From CALDOK01 sp964481655 (lineage in GTDB: Bacteria; Myxococcota_A; UBA796; JAFGLY01): a DNA stretch of 64,000 bases. Below the pieces are notes generated by a model. That model was not told the DNA's origin. It did no database searches and saw only the letters and a program-made list of their open reading frames with translations. This document shows, piece by piece, positions 27,127 to 36,452 of this stretch. Made by a program: the position numbers and the translations under genes. Location: assembly GCA_964481655.1 (NCBI GenBank), contig CAYZVO010000006.1, positions 1-64,000 of the forward strand, read 5' to 3'. The stretch's first letter is position 1; each line of letters begins with the position of its first letter.

Positions 27127-28106
27127 GGGGCCTCCTCGGAGCCCGCGGAGGCCTGCTCGCTGGGTCGGGTGGCGCCCACGCCCAGCTCGTCGTCGAGCTG
27201 AGCGTTGTAGGCGTCCACCAACGCCTGGGCCTGGTCGCGGCTGTAGACCTGATCGGGGCGCGCGCGGCGTTGCCGCACCGAGCGGGCCAGGCGGGGGACA
27301 CCGCTCAGCAGCATCAAGCCCGAGGTGGAGATGACCACCCCGGTCCAAGCCCGCTGCTCCGCCCGCACCTGGCGCTCGTACTGCAAGGCGCCGCTGGCGT
27401 CGGTGAAGCCCCGGCCCATGACCACCAGGCCGCCCAGCGCCGCGGCTCCGCCGATGGCGGCCAGGGAGATGGTGGAGCTGGTGGCCCAGCGCCGCTCGCG
27501 CTCGAGCTGACGCACGGTGGGCAGATCACCGACCTGCAGGGCGAAGCGACGGCTCGACAAGGGGTAGCCGCTGGCCTCTACCGCGATCCAGTCCGGGTGG
27601 CCTTCGTCGCCCGCACCGTCGCGGAGGATGATGTGTCGCTCCCGCGCCAGCTGGGCGGGATCCCGGGGGTCGTCCAACAAGGTGCGCGCCACCCTGGCGC
27701 CCGTGCCCCCAAGGCCCGGCGCCACGACACCCGGCGGGTCCGCGCAGGCGCCCCAGTGGCGCAGGTGCCAGTCACCACCGGCGTTCGGCTCGAGGCTCAG
27801 GGCGCAGGACGCCCCGTGCCGCCCCATGATCAGCGCCAGCTGCTCACCGAGCGTGCCGTCGTCCTCCAGCGCCTCGAAGCGGACGGCGGCGTCGGGGCGC
27901 ACCCGCTCCACCCGCTGTGACAGGGCCCAGGTCGAGCCGCGCACACCCACCAGCAGCGGCTCGTCGAGCCCGTCGGAGAGCAGCAGCAGCTCGAGGGCCG
28001 CCCGGCGCTCGTCGACCACCACCCCGGGCTCGTCGCCAGCCCAGGCTGTGCCCGCCAGCGCGAGAGCCGACCACAGCAGGGCGAGACGGGTGGGGAGAGG
28101 GCGCAT
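27123..28106 (-). CDS. Exported protein with two membrane segments, operon member
   Basis: This 327-residue protein has a signal peptide (MRPLPTRLALLWSALALAGTAWA) and an alpha/beta N-terminal domain (VVDERRAALELLLLSDGLDE and LVGVRGSTWALSQRVERV) with a single Cys pair further on. The C-terminal third holds two hydrophobic helices (TISLAAIGGAAALGGLVVMG and WTGVVISTSGLMLLSGV) and ends in a charged tail with a YSRDQAQALVDAYNAQL helix. I do not recognise the family. The position, at the head of the overlapping OmpA/TSP3 cistrons (GTGA junction at 27123-27126) and 13 bases after a lipoprotein gene, suggests an envelope accessory factor. No strong ribosome site precedes the ATG at 28106. Confidence 0.75.
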   Translation of the reverse strand: MRPLPTRLALLWSALALAGTAWAGDEPGVVVDERRAALELLLLSDGLDEPLLVGVRGSTWALSQRVERVRPDAAVRFEALEDDGTLGEQLALIMGRHGASCALSLEPNAGGDWHLRHWGACADPPGVVAPGLGGTGARVARTLLDDPRDPAQLARERHIILRDGAGDEGHPDWIAVEASGYPLSSRRFALQVGDLPTVRQLERERRWATSSTISLAAIGGAAALGGLVVMGRGFTDASGALQYERQVRAEQRAWTGVVISTSGLMLLSGVPRLARSVRQRRARPDQVYSRDQAQALVDAYNAQLDDELGVGATRPSEQASAGSEEAP

Positions 28107-28119
28107 CGACCGTGGCGGC

Positions 28120-29658
28120 CTACCAGCACTCGATGATGAAGGGGCTCCCCTTGGCCTGGCGGGTCAGGCCCGCGCTGTCGGTCCACTGAACCACCGGTTC
28201 GGTGACCCGGGAGCGCACCGCGCAAGCTTCTTCGGAGAGGCTGAGGCTGTAGGAGATGATCCCTGTGTCGTAGATGGTGTGCACGTCGCGGTCGGTGTCC
28301 TCGGCGGCGTCCAGGCTGACCTCCCAGGAGTAGGTGATGTTGCCGTCCTCGTCCTCGACCTCGTCGTAGGGCTCGGGGCTGATGTCGTGGATCTCCATGC
28401 CCGCGGGGATGGTCTCGTAGACGACGCCGCTGCCTTCGGTTCGGCCGAGGTTGGTGACCTCGAGCGCCACGAAGATGCTGCCGTCGGCGACGGTGGTGGC
28501 CCAGCCACGCTGGCGGCCGACGATGAACACCGGGTTGTCGCGGATGTCCTTCCAGACCGTGGTGTTGGGGTCGATGGTGCCGCTGAGCATGGTGTCCAGC
28601 AGCATCTTCGGGATCTGGGCCCCAGTGAAGTCGAAGTCGTAGGCGGTCCCGGTGACCTGGGTCTCCTCGATGCACCACCAGGCCGGTGAGATGCTGGAGG
28701 CGTAGTCGAAGACCACGCGCTCGCCCCGGGACAGCTGGATGCTGCCGCTCTCGCCGTAGATGTCGCTGGCGTCGTAGTCGGGATCGCCGGCGCCGGCGTC
28801 CTGGGTCTGCTCGCTGCCGTAGGCGTACCACCGGTCGATGCACACATCGAGATCCTCGCCAATGTGCTCGACGACGATGCCCTCGGTGCTGGAGTAGATG
28901 TCGACGTAGCCGCGGGTGTCGGCCTCGTGCAGCCCCAGGCAGGGCAGCTGGAAGTAGCCCGACAGGGTCGCGACCTCGTTGCCGTCCGGGTCGTTGCTCG
29001 CCGCCCAGAAATAGCCGAACTCCGTGCCCTCGACCTCGGGGTACCAGGTCACGTCGATCACAGACTCTTCGCCGGGGCCCAGCGTGGCGGGAAGCTCGGT
29101 CTCGACGTCGAAGCTCTCGCCCTGCAGCACCCAGGACTCCACGACCAGATCGACCGCGCCCTCGTTCCGGGCCACGATGCTGCCGTAGACGGGGTTGCCG
29201 TCGTAGGAGCGCATGTTGAGCTGCTGGGGATCGAAGACCAGATCGGGCATCACCCCGATGCCGAACAGATCGACGCTGATCTGGGGGACCGTCGCGTTGC
29301 TGGAGACGATCACGGTGGCCTGGTCATCGCTGGTGGCCGGCGCGTAGGCCAGCTCGACCTCCACCGAGGTGCCGGAGGACAGGGACTCGGGGAGCTGCTC
29401 GTCGACGATGGTGAAGGTGCCGGAGCCCTGTACGTGCAGGGGGTCCAGCTCCACGGCGGTGGCGCCGATGCTCGAGATGACGATGCTCTCCACCGCCACC
29501 GTGCCCGCCGCCACCTCGCCGAAGTCGATGAGGTCGGGGATCACCTGCAGGACGCGCTCACCGGCTTCGGGGGGGCCATCGTCGATGCGGCCGAAGCGGG
29601 ACTCGATGCAGCCGGTCATCAGCACGGCGATGGCGGCGCAGCTCAGCGGGCGGTGCAT
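28120..29658 (-). CDS. Lipoprotein with ASH/HYDIN-like beta-sandwich domains
   Basis: This 512-residue lipoprotein has a signal with lipobox LMTGC. The N-terminal part has tandem beta-sandwich units of the ASH/choice-of-anchor kind: LIDFGEVAAGTVAVESIVIS then LVFDPQQLNMRSYDGNPVYG, each opening with an (I/V)(D/F)FG-like strand. The C-terminal half has a DUF11/CARDB-like pattern (VALEVTNLGRTEGSGVVYET). The start at 29658 is chosen because AGGGAG precedes it and the signal peptide begins there; in-frame ATGs further upstream are not supported. It lies 13 bases ahead of the 327-residue gene and is probably the first gene of the operon. A role as a surface or periplasmic scaffold is inferred from the domain types. 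Confidence 0.78.
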   Translation of the reverse strand: MHRPLSCAAIAVLMTGCIESRFGRIDDGPPEAGERVLQVIPDLIDFGEVAAGTVAVESIVISSIGATAVELDPLHVQGSGTFTIVDEQLPESLSSGTSVEVELAYAPATSDDQATVIVSSNATVPQISVDLFGIGVMPDLVFDPQQLNMRSYDGNPVYGSIVARNEGAVDLVVESWVLQGESFDVETELPATLGPGEESVIDVTWYPEVEGTEFGYFWAASNDPDGNEVATLSGYFQLPCLGLHEADTRGYVDIYSSTEGIVVEHIGEDLDVCIDRWYAYGSEQTQDAGAGDPDYDASDIYGESGSIQLSRGERVVFDYASSISPAWWCIEETQVTGTAYDFDFTGAQIPKMLLDTMLSGTIDPNTTVWKDIRDNPVFIVGRQRGWATTVADGSIFVALEVTNLGRTEGSGVVYETIPAGMEIHDISPEPYDEVEDEDGNITYSWEVSLDAAEDTDRDVHTIYDTGIISYSLSLSEEACAVRSRVTEPVVQWTDSAGLTRQAKGSPFIIECW

Positions 29659-29742
29659 GGCGGTCTCCCTGGGTCGACTCATGTCTAACGGGACAGTGTG
29701 CCCCAAGGGGAGCGCGTTGACAGGCGGTGTGCCGCCGACCAC

Positions 29743-30651
29743 TCAGGCGCGGGCGGCCAGCAGCCCGCGGATGGCGTGGACGGCCTCGATCCCGACACCG
29801 GCGGTGCCCGGCGGGCGGGCGTCTTCGTCGTGGCAGTCCGAGCCGCCCGTGGCGATGGGCAGGCCGTGCTGGACCCGCAGCGCCTCGACGCGAGCCTCGA
29901 GCTCTGCGTTGTGGCCGGGGTAGGCGACCTCGAGGCCGTCCAGCCCCATGGCCAGGAAGCGGGGCAGCAGCTCGACCACGGTCTCGAGGGGCGGCAGGAC
30001 CTCCTTGTAGTGGCTGTCGCCCGGGAAGGAGCCGGCCGCGGGGTGCGCGAAGACGCGCACGAAGGGGTAGGCGTCGAGCAGCGGGGCCAGGTCCTCGAAG
30101 GTCATGCCCGAGGGGATGTAGGCCGGGCTGTCGTTGCCGATGATGTGGGAGATGGTGTCCCGCTCGGTGATGCCCAGGCCCTTGAGCGCCACGGCGAAGT
30201 GACGGCGGCTGACCTGGTCGGTCTGGCTGTACAGATCGTCGGCGGTCAGCTCACGGGGCAGCATGGGCTCCACACCCGCGGGGCCGAAGTAGCGGTTGAT
30301 CTCCACCAGGCGGGCCTGCACCAGGGAGTCACCGCGGCCCTTGGCGAAGGTCGCCACGGCCAGCTCGAGGAAGGCGGGATCGTCCAGCAGCGCCGCGTCG
30401 AAGTAGAGCAGCAGGTGCAGGGAGCCCCGGAAGAGGTCCTCGGAGAAGCGCAGGGTGACCTCGACCCCGGGCAGCACATCGACGCCGGTGGTCATGCCGG
30501 CGTCCAGCGCCTCGCGGAGCCCCGCGACGGTGTCATGGTCGGTGACGGCGACGGCATTCACGCCCAGCGCGGCGTAGCGCTGGATGAGCTCGGTGGGGCT
30601 GAAGTCGCCGTCGGACGCGGTGGTGTGGTTGTGCAGATCGGCCTGGTGCAC
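29743..30651 (-). CDS. PHP-family metal-dependent phosphoesterase
   Basis: This 302-residue cytoplasmic protein has the full PHP motif set: DLHNHTTASDGDFSPTEL (metal-binding HxH), AVTDHDTVAGL, PGVEVT, FAHPAAG, EVAYPGH and GSDCHD. These are the trinuclear metal ligands of the family that includes the RNase AM/TrpH-like 3',5'-nucleoside bisphosphate phosphatases. The length and motif spacing fit, although a ~45-residue stretch between EVT and FAHP is more elaborate than usual (RGSLHLLLYF, LVQARLVEINRYFG). The GTG start is supported by a perfect AAGGAGGT. The gene is probably its own unit, upstream of the lipoprotein operon by 84 bases. Confidence 0.9.
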   Translation of the reverse strand: MHQADLHNHTTASDGDFSPTELIQRYAALGVNAVAVTDHDTVAGLREALDAGMTTGVDVLPGVEVTLRFSEDLFRGSLHLLLYFDAALLDDPAFLELAVATFAKGRGDSLVQARLVEINRYFGPAGVEPMLPRELTADDLYSQTDQVSRRHFAVALKGLGITERDTISHIIGNDSPAYIPSGMTFEDLAPLLDAYPFVRVFAHPAAGSFPGDSHYKEVLPPLETVVELLPRFLAMGLDGLEVAYPGHNAELEARVEALRVQHGLPIATGGSDCHDEDARPPGTAGVGIEAVHAIRGLLAARA

Positions 30652-30714
30652 GGTGGACCTCCTTGTGGAGGCCCGTGCATAGCGCGTCGAGACCGGGTCG
30701 CCACCCGACCGGCG

Positions 30715-31323
30715 TCAGGAAGCCAGGTCGATGGTGAGGGCCACTTCGTCCTTGATGAGATCGTCCGGCTTGCCCGGGTAGGCGATGCCGTAGGCCTGTC
30801 GGTCGATCACGAACTCGGTGGTGGCCTTCATGGCGCCGCCGCCCAGCTCGATGGTGGCCGGGAAGCTCACCCGCTGGGTGACCCCGCGGATGGTCAGATC
30901 GCCGGTGACGGTGTGGGTGCCGCCCTCGGCGCCCGCGGCGATGCTGGTGGAGGCGAAGCTGGCCTTGGGGAAGGTGGCGGTGTCGAAGAAGTCCGGGGCC
31001 TTCAGGTGCCCGGTCAGCATGTCGTGGTCCGACTGCAGCGCGCCCATGTTCACCGTGACCTGGATGCCCGTGGGCGTGTCACCGTCGAGCGTCAACTCAC
31101 CCGCGAAGCTGGGGAACCAGACGTCGTGGGTGCCGGTGATCTTGGCGCCCAGGGCCTGGACCTTGGACTTGGTGGGATCGATGGTCAGGGCGTCGCCGGG
31201 CGCGGGCTCGGCGGCCTCGGCGTCGGGGATGACGACGGCCACGGCGCGGCCTTCGCGCAGGTCGGTGGCGCAGCCGAGGCTGGCGAGGGCGATGAGGATG
31301 GGAAGGGTCGGGAACGAACTCAT
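30715..31323 (-). CDS. YceI-family lipoprotein
   Basis: This 202-residue lipoprotein (lipobox LASLGC, Cys18) has a YceI domain covering about 45-202. Strand and loop motifs include TIDPTKSKVQALGAKI, LQSDHDMLTGHLKAPDFFD, FPKASFASTSI, VTGDLTIRGVTQRVSFP and EFVIDRQAYGIAY. YceI proteins form lipocalin-like barrels that bind isoprenoids such as polyprenyl lipids. Here it would act on the outer leaflet of the inner membrane or at the outer membrane, because it is lipid-anchored rather than soluble. It is divergent from the histidine kinase gene, with 178 bases between them. Confidence 0.9.
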   Translation of the reverse strand: MSSFPTLPILIALASLGCATDLREGRAVAVVIPDAEAAEPAPGDALTIDPTKSKVQALGAKITGTHDVWFPSFAGELTLDGDTPTGIQVTVNMGALQSDHDMLTGHLKAPDFFDTATFPKASFASTSIAAGAEGGTHTVTGDLTIRGVTQRVSFPATIELGGGAMKATTEFVIDRQAYGIAYPGKPDDLIKDEVALTIDLAS

Positions 31324-31501
31324 GGATCACCTCGGGTGCGTGGATCACCCGCCCACCATGGGATCGAACAGCGGGACGGCAAGGGCCGGCAGCGTGTCCC
31401 TGTGAGCCCGTTCGCAGAATTGAAACGGAATGTTCCATCTTACCTGTGGGACGGGCTCGGATCTGCCGAAGAGCAGAACAGCACCCGCGCTCGAGGACAC
31501 C

Positions 31502-33568
31502 ATGAGCGACTCCCGGCCACCGGTTCCCGGCAAGACTGCCGAGGTGATGCTCGACATCGCGACAGCGGACCGGAGCCCCGCAGGCGACTGGCTGCCGCTC
31601 CAGCTCCCCTCGCCCGAAGCGACCACGCTGCAGGCGGTCCTGGACGCCACCCCAGGCTACGCGCTGATGGTGGACAGCGCACACCGCATCGTCCTCGCCA
31701 ACCAGACACTCGCGGAGGCGGTGGGAGCGAGCGTCGAAGACCTAAGAGGCCAAGCCTGCCACGAGCGCGTCCACGGGACCGCCAGCGCGTTCCCCGGCTG
31801 CCCACTCGAGGCGGCGCTGGAGGAAGGCGTGGGCGTCGAGAGGCAGCTGTATGACGAGGCTTCGGGCGCCTACCTCTCATCGTGGGTCCAGCCCACGCGC
31901 CTCGTCACGGAGGACGGCGCCCGGATCTACCTCCACGGCGCCTCCGACATCACGGAAGACGTCATCAACGAGCGCACCGCCAACGCGCGCTTCCACGCCA
32001 GCGCTGCCCTGGCAGAGATGCTGGCCCTGTCCGTACAGCCCTCCGACCTGCGCACGCTGGCGCGGCGAGCCCTCGAGACCATTACCAAGCTGCCCTGGCT
32101 CAGCCTGCGGGGGCAGGGGGCGGTCTTCCTCGTGGACGAGACCGACGGTCAGCTGCGGATGCTCACCAGCCTCAACCTCTCCCAACATGTCAGGCGCCTC
32201 TGTCGGAAGGTTCCCGCGGGTCGCTGCCACTGCGGGCGGGCACTCGCGAGGGGCGAGGCCCAGTTCGCCTCCAACATCGATGAGCGACACGACGTGCGCT
32301 ACCCAGGTATGCAGCCCCACGGGCACTACTGCGTACCGATCCGCTACGACGGTGAGACACTGGGGGTCCTGAACCTCTACCTCGAGCCCGGGCACACCCG
32401 GTGCGCGGACGAAGAGCGCCTCGTGCAGGCGGTGGCCGACGGCCTCGGCGGCATCATCCAGCGGAAGCTCGCCGAGCAGCGCCTCTCCGAAAGCGAGGCC
32501 CGCTTCCGCACGCTGGCCGAGGCCGCCAACGACGCCATCCTGCTGCTGGACCACTACTGCGATCTCGTGTTCTGGAACCCCTCCGCCGCCAAGGTCTTCG
32601 GCCGAACGGACGAGGAACTCGGCGCGCTGCTGAACGGCACCTGGCTGTTCACCGAAGAGAGCGGGATGGCGCTCCAGACCGCCGTGCGGGACGGACAGGC
32701 CGCGACGGGCACTCATCGGCTGGCGCTGGTGGGCGTAAACCCCGATGGTGAGGCATTCCCCCTGAGCACCTCAGTCTCCAAGCTCGAAGTCGGGGGGCAG
32801 ATCCTGACCGCCCTGATCATGCACGACAAGAGCGAGCAGATGCGCCTGGAGGCCGCCCTGGTGCGCAGCGAGCGCCTGGCCGCGGCGGGGATGCTCGCTG
32901 CGGGGGTGACCCACGAGATCAACAACCCACTGGCCACACTGGAGCTGAACCTCGACAACCTGGCGGACATGGCGCAGACGCTCCGGTCCGGCCAGGTGGA
33001 CGCCGCCACCGTGGCGGAGCTGCAAGAGATCGCCCAGGACCTGCGAGACGCGGTCGGTCACATCAGCCAGGTGACCGCGAGTATGCGCAGCCTGGCCAGG
33101 GCCGCCAAGGTCCACCGCGCCCCGACCGACCTGAGCGTGGTCGCTCAACGAGCGCTCAGGCTCATGAGAGCGCAGCTGAGGGACCTGCACAAGCTCGATC
33201 TGAAGCTCGGGCCGGTCCCCATGGTCACCGGCAACGAGGGGCAGCTGATCCAGGTGGTGATCAACCTGATCACCAACGCACTCCGGGCGATGGGTGATCT
33301 GCCCCGAGGGGAGCGCCGCCTTTCGCTGACCTGCAGGGCCGAGGAAGGTCAGGTGAGGCTGGAGGTCCGGGACAGCGGGCCGGGGGTCCCGGCGAGCATA
33401 CGCTCCAGCCTGTTCGAGCCCTTCGCCAGCACGCACACCGGCAACGGGGGCACTGGCCTGGGCCTCTGGATCTGTGCCGACATCCTCAGCGCACATGGCG
33501 GCACCATCGAGCTGGACGAGCACGTCGCGCCAGGCGCCCTGTTCGTCGTCCAACTGCCGGTCAGCTGA
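31502..33568 (+). CDS. Soluble PAS-GAF-PAS sensor histidine kinase
   Basis: Starting from the ATG at 31502 (GAGGA ahead) the product is 688 residues. The domains are PAS (about 41-150, AVLDATPGYALMVDSAHRIV), GAF (about 175-325, with a CRKVPAGRCHCGRAL Cys-rich loop), a second PAS (about 330-455, ARFRTLAEAANDAILLLD), a dimerisation domain with phospho-acceptor His471 in VTHEINNPLA, and an HATPase domain (N box NLITNALRAM, G boxes DSGPGVP and GTGLGLW). No transmembrane segment is visible, so it senses a cytoplasmic signal; the Cys/His-rich GAF loop (also HYCVPIRYDGETLGVLNLY) could bind a metal or respond to redox. No response regulator lies next to it, so it is an orphan kinase, common in myxobacteria. 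An upstream in-frame ATG (31430) would add 24 unconvincing residues. Confidence 0.92.
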   Translation: MSDSRPPVPGKTAEVMLDIATADRSPAGDWLPLQLPSPEATTLQAVLDATPGYALMVDSAHRIVLANQTLAEAVGASVEDLRGQACHERVHGTASAFPGCPLEAALEEGVGVERQLYDEASGAYLSSWVQPTRLVTEDGARIYLHGASDITEDVINERTANARFHASAALAEMLALSVQPSDLRTLARRALETITKLPWLSLRGQGAVFLVDETDGQLRMLTSLNLSQHVRRLCRKVPAGRCHCGRALARGEAQFASNIDERHDVRYPGMQPHGHYCVPIRYDGETLGVLNLYLEPGHTRCADEERLVQAVADGLGGIIQRKLAEQRLSESEARFRTLAEAANDAILLLDHYCDLVFWNPSAAKVFGRTDEELGALLNGTWLFTEESGMALQTAVRDGQAATGTHRLALVGVNPDGEAFPLSTSVSKLEVGGQILTALIMHDKSEQMRLEAALVRSERLAAAGMLAAGVTHEINNPLATLELNLDNLADMAQTLRSGQVDAATVAELQEIAQDLRDAVGHISQVTASMRSLARAAKVHRAPTDLSVVAQRALRLMRAQLRDLHKLDLKLGPVPMVTGNEGQLIQVVINLITNALRAMGDLPRGERRLSLTCRAEEGQVRLEVRDSGPGVPASIRSSLFEPFASTHTGNGGTGLGLWICADILSAHGGTIELDEHVAPGALFVVQLPVS

Positions 33569-33616
33569 GCACGGCAGACGCGGCGTTTGCGCTTTCGGGC
33601 CCCCGGGGTTCTCATA

Positions 33617-33635
33617 GGAGACGCTGTGTGTCTCC
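33617..33635 (+). other. Small hairpin next to the ribosome site of the 33645 gene
   Basis: GGAGAC at 33617-33622 pairs perfectly with GTCTCC at 33630-33635 across a 7-base loop. The ribosome-binding GGAGG follows immediately at 33636-33640. The stem does not cover the ribosome site itself. It may be a 5' leader structure or chance; no further support is visible. Confidence 0.3.
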
Positions 33636-33644
33636 GGAGGAACC

Positions 33645-34559
33645 GTGCTCTCGACCCTCGCCACCGCCGCCCTGCTCTCCCTGTCCGCCCACGCCGTACC
33701 CGCCGAGCCCGCGGACCTTCCGGACTTCGACGCCCTGAAGGGCAAGGAGCGACGCCAGGCCTGGCGCGAGGCCCCCATCGACCCTGCCTACGAGCCGGAC
33801 TTCTCGGCCTACACCATCGGCCACAAGCGGGTGCGCGCCGGCCTGATGAACATCGACTACGGCCTGCTGGACAACGTGCAGATCGGCACCGCCCCCGTGC
33901 TCGACCTGCTGCGGGTCTACAACATCCACGGCAAGGTCACCGCCATCCAGACCGAGCGCATCGACCTGGCCGTCGAGGCCACGGGGATGTTCTGGGACGG
34001 CAACTGGGGCGAGGACCAGGAGTCCATCTCGGTGACCGCCTGGCCGCTGATGGCCACCGGCTCGTGGGTGATCTCTGAGCGCTTCTCACTGCACATGGGC
34101 TACCGCTGGGACAACCTGAACCTCAGCGGAAGCTTCGACAGCGAGGATCTGGTGCGGGCGCTGACGAGCGTGGTCGGGCTCGACCTGGGTGACGAGATCT
34201 ACGGCGCCCTCGAGGACAAGGGCACCTTCTACGGCGGCGGCCGCGCGACCCTGGGCCAGAGCCGCATGGCGGTGGACTGTCGACTCAACCGTCGGGACAG
34301 CATCGTGCTGCAGGTCTGGCGCTACAACACGTTGAACGCCCGCATCGATGCTGGCGGCGAGCTGGGCCAGGGCCTCGAGGCCGGCGCCGCGGTGCACCTG
34401 CAGCAGCCCCTGGACGGCGTCTTCGCGGCCACCTCGAGCATCGCCTACCAGCTGACCCTGCCGCGCCTGCGGCTGCGGGTGGGCATCCCCATCTCCGGCG
34501 GGGACACCCTGCCCACGCTGTACCTGCCGCAGGCTTTCGAGCTGTACTGGTTGTTCTGA
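33645..34559 (+). CDS. Exported protein, probable small outer-membrane beta-barrel
   Basis: This 304-residue product starts at a GTG, with CCGGAGGAACC directly ahead. A signal peptide (MLSTLATAALLSLSAHAVPA) is followed by a ~50-residue charged segment and then alternating amphipathic strands with aromatic ends (RVRAGLMNIDYGLLDNVQIG, SISVTAWPLMATGSWVI, RFSLHMGYRWDNLNL, QVWRYNTLNARIDAGGE, RLRVGIPISGG). The C-terminus ends ...ELYWLF, an aromatic last residue as recognised by the BAM complex. No enzymatic motif is seen. It sits 76 bases downstream of the histidine kinase and could be co-transcribed. The barrel assignment is inference from strand pattern and C-terminus. Confidence 0.75.
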   Translation: MLSTLATAALLSLSAHAVPAEPADLPDFDALKGKERRQAWREAPIDPAYEPDFSAYTIGHKRVRAGLMNIDYGLLDNVQIGTAPVLDLLRVYNIHGKVTAIQTERIDLAVEATGMFWDGNWGEDQESISVTAWPLMATGSWVISERFSLHMGYRWDNLNLSGSFDSEDLVRALTSVVGLDLGDEIYGALEDKGTFYGGGRATLGQSRMAVDCRLNRRDSIVLQVWRYNTLNARIDAGGELGQGLEAGAAVHLQQPLDGVFAATSSIAYQLTLPRLRLRVGIPISGGDTLPTLYLPQAFELYWLF

Positions 34560-34598
34560 ACCGGGGTATGAGGTGGGTGTGCGCACACCGGAGTGACC

Positions 34599-36350
34599 AT
34601 GCGGCTGCCCCTGCCCTTCGTCCTCGCCCTGTCTGCCGGCCTGACCGCCTGCCTGCCCGATCTGCAGGAGGACACGCAGGGCAAGCCACCGGGCGACACC
34701 CAGCCGGACACCGAGGACACCACGGAGACCGGCGTGGGACCCGACGCCGACGGCGACGGCTGGTCCGAGTGGGACGGCGACTGCGACGACAGCGATCCCG
34801 ACATCTACCCCGGCGCCCCGGACACCGTGGGCGACGGCATCGACCAGAGCTGCGACGGCATCGACGGGACGGATCTGGACTCCGACGGCTACGCCTCCAC
34901 CGCGAGTGGCGGCGACGACTGCGAGGACGAGGACCCGACCGTGAACCCGGCGGCGTTCGACTGGAACGACGGCACGGACAACGACTGCGACAGCATGACC
35001 GACACCATCTCGAGCGGCCTCGCCGATGGCCGCTGGGTGGGCAGCATGACGGCCGCAGGTGTGGGCGCCGCGGTCTCCATCGTCGGTGACGTGAACAACG
35101 ACGGCCTTGACGACCTGTTGGTGAGCGCCGTGGGCGATCCGGACGCCGGCGGCAAGGGCGCCGCCTATCTGCTGCTCGGGCCCGCCGCGCAGGAGCAGGA
35201 AATCCTGGGGGCCGACGCCCGCCTGATGGGTGCCGCGAACGTCGACGGCGGCTGGCCCTCCGTGAGCGGGGCCGGGGACTCCAACCGCGACGGGAACGAC
35301 GACATGCTGATCGGTGCGGCGGGCACCGCGTCCGGCGCGGAGTCCGCAGGTGAGGTCTACCTGGTGCGCGGCCCCCTGACGGGCGACCTCTACCTGATCG
35401 GTGCCGACGCGACCCTGAGTGGCCTGACCGCCGACGACAAGCTCGGGGCCTCCGTGGCCGGCCTCGGAGATGTGGACGATGACGCGCGGGCGGACTTCGC
35501 CGCGGGCGCCCCGGGCTGGGGTGTCATCGACGCTGGGCGCGGCGCGGTCTACGTCATCACCTCGCCGCCCTCCGGCGACAGCTCCATCGAGACCGCCGGC
35601 GTGCGGCTGTACGGCGAGAGCGCCGGTGACAGCGCCGGCTTCTCCGTGGCTTCCGCGGGAGACACCAACGGCGACGGGCTGAACGACCTGATCGTCGGCG
35701 CTCCCTACGAGAGCAGCTGGCGGAGCAGGAACGGCGCAGCCTACGTCGTGAACGGCCCCATGGACGCCGAAGGGTCCCTCGGCAACCTGGGCACCAAGCT
35801 GACCGGACCGACCGAAGGCTCCGAGGCCGGCTACGCGGTGGCCGGCGCGGGGGACTTCGACGGCGACGGCCTGGCCGACGTGGTGGTGGGCGCGCGCGGT
35901 GACGGGTCGAGCGGCTCGCAGGCCGGCAGCGCCACCGTGTTGCTCGGGCCCTTCGTCAAAGACCGCACCCTCGAGGGAGCCCACCTGCGGGCGCTGGGCG
36001 CCCAGTCGGACGACCAGGCGGGCACCTCCGTGGCCGACGCGGGGGACTTCGACGGCGACGGATGGAACGATGTGGTGGTGGGCGCCAACGGCTTCGACTT
36101 CTCGGGTGAGTCCGACGGCGCGGCCTACCTGCTGCTGGGCAACCACAGCGGCACCGTGTCCCTGGCCACCGCCCAGGCCACCTTCACCGGCGAGCAGGTC
36201 GGGCAGCACCTGGGCAACGCGGTCGGTGGCGGCGGAGATCTCGACGGCGACGGCGCGATGGACCTGGTGCTGGGGGCCTGGCAGTACCAGGGCAGCGCCG
36301 TCAGCGCCGGCGTGGCCTATGTGTTCCACGGGCCGGGCAGTGGGCCCTGA
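34599..36350 (+). CDS. FG-GAP beta-propeller lipoprotein with MopE-like metal-binding motifs
   Basis: This 583-residue lipoprotein (lipobox LTAC) has a DTQPDTEDTTETG tether. At about 50-110 there are MopE-type metal-binding motifs (DGDCDDSDPDIYPGAPD and GIDQSCDGIDG). Seven FG-GAP repeats follow, each with a D.(N/D).D(G/A)..D calcium loop: GDVNNDGLDD, GDSNRDGNDD, GDVDDDARAD, GDTNGDGLND, GDFDGDGLAD, GDFDGDGWND and GDLDGDGAMD. Seven such repeats should close into a seven-bladed integrin-alpha-like propeller. It is probably displayed on the cell surface for calcium-dependent binding. The ATG at 34599 is preferred over a GTG two codons earlier because CCGGAG is then correctly spaced. Confidence 0.88.
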   Translation: MRLPLPFVLALSAGLTACLPDLQEDTQGKPPGDTQPDTEDTTETGVGPDADGDGWSEWDGDCDDSDPDIYPGAPDTVGDGIDQSCDGIDGTDLDSDGYASTASGGDDCEDEDPTVNPAAFDWNDGTDNDCDSMTDTISSGLADGRWVGSMTAAGVGAAVSIVGDVNNDGLDDLLVSAVGDPDAGGKGAAYLLLGPAAQEQEILGADARLMGAANVDGGWPSVSGAGDSNRDGNDDMLIGAAGTASGAESAGEVYLVRGPLTGDLYLIGADATLSGLTADDKLGASVAGLGDVDDDARADFAAGAPGWGVIDAGRGAVYVITSPPSGDSSIETAGVRLYGESAGDSAGFSVASAGDTNGDGLNDLIVGAPYESSWRSRNGAAYVVNGPMDAEGSLGNLGTKLTGPTEGSEAGYAVAGAGDFDGDGLADVVVGARGDGSSGSQAGSATVLLGPFVKDRTLEGAHLRALGAQSDDQAGTSVADAGDFDGDGWNDVVVGANGFDFSGESDGAAYLLLGNHSGTVSLATAQATFTGEQVGQHLGNAVGGGGDLDGDGAMDLVLGAWQYQGSAVSAGVAYVFHGPGSGP

Positions 36351-36452
36351 CGACACCGGGCCATCGTCACTGCACCTCCTCGGTCGGCTCTCACCGGTCG
36401 CCTCGGCTGGATACATTCGGCTGTCCCGAACGACCAGATCCCGGAGTGACCG

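Noticed and set aside
26395..27348. ATG at 27348 as start of the 467-residue OmpA protein
   Set aside because: The added 74 residues are Arg/Pro-rich, overlap the upstream gene deeply and would bury the signal peptide. The GTG at 27126 has GAGGAGG and a 4-base overlap.
31420..31443. TTGAAA as a -35 element before the histidine kinase gene
   Set aside because: No acceptable -10 box occurs at 16-18 bases spacing, and the position overlaps a possible upstream start.
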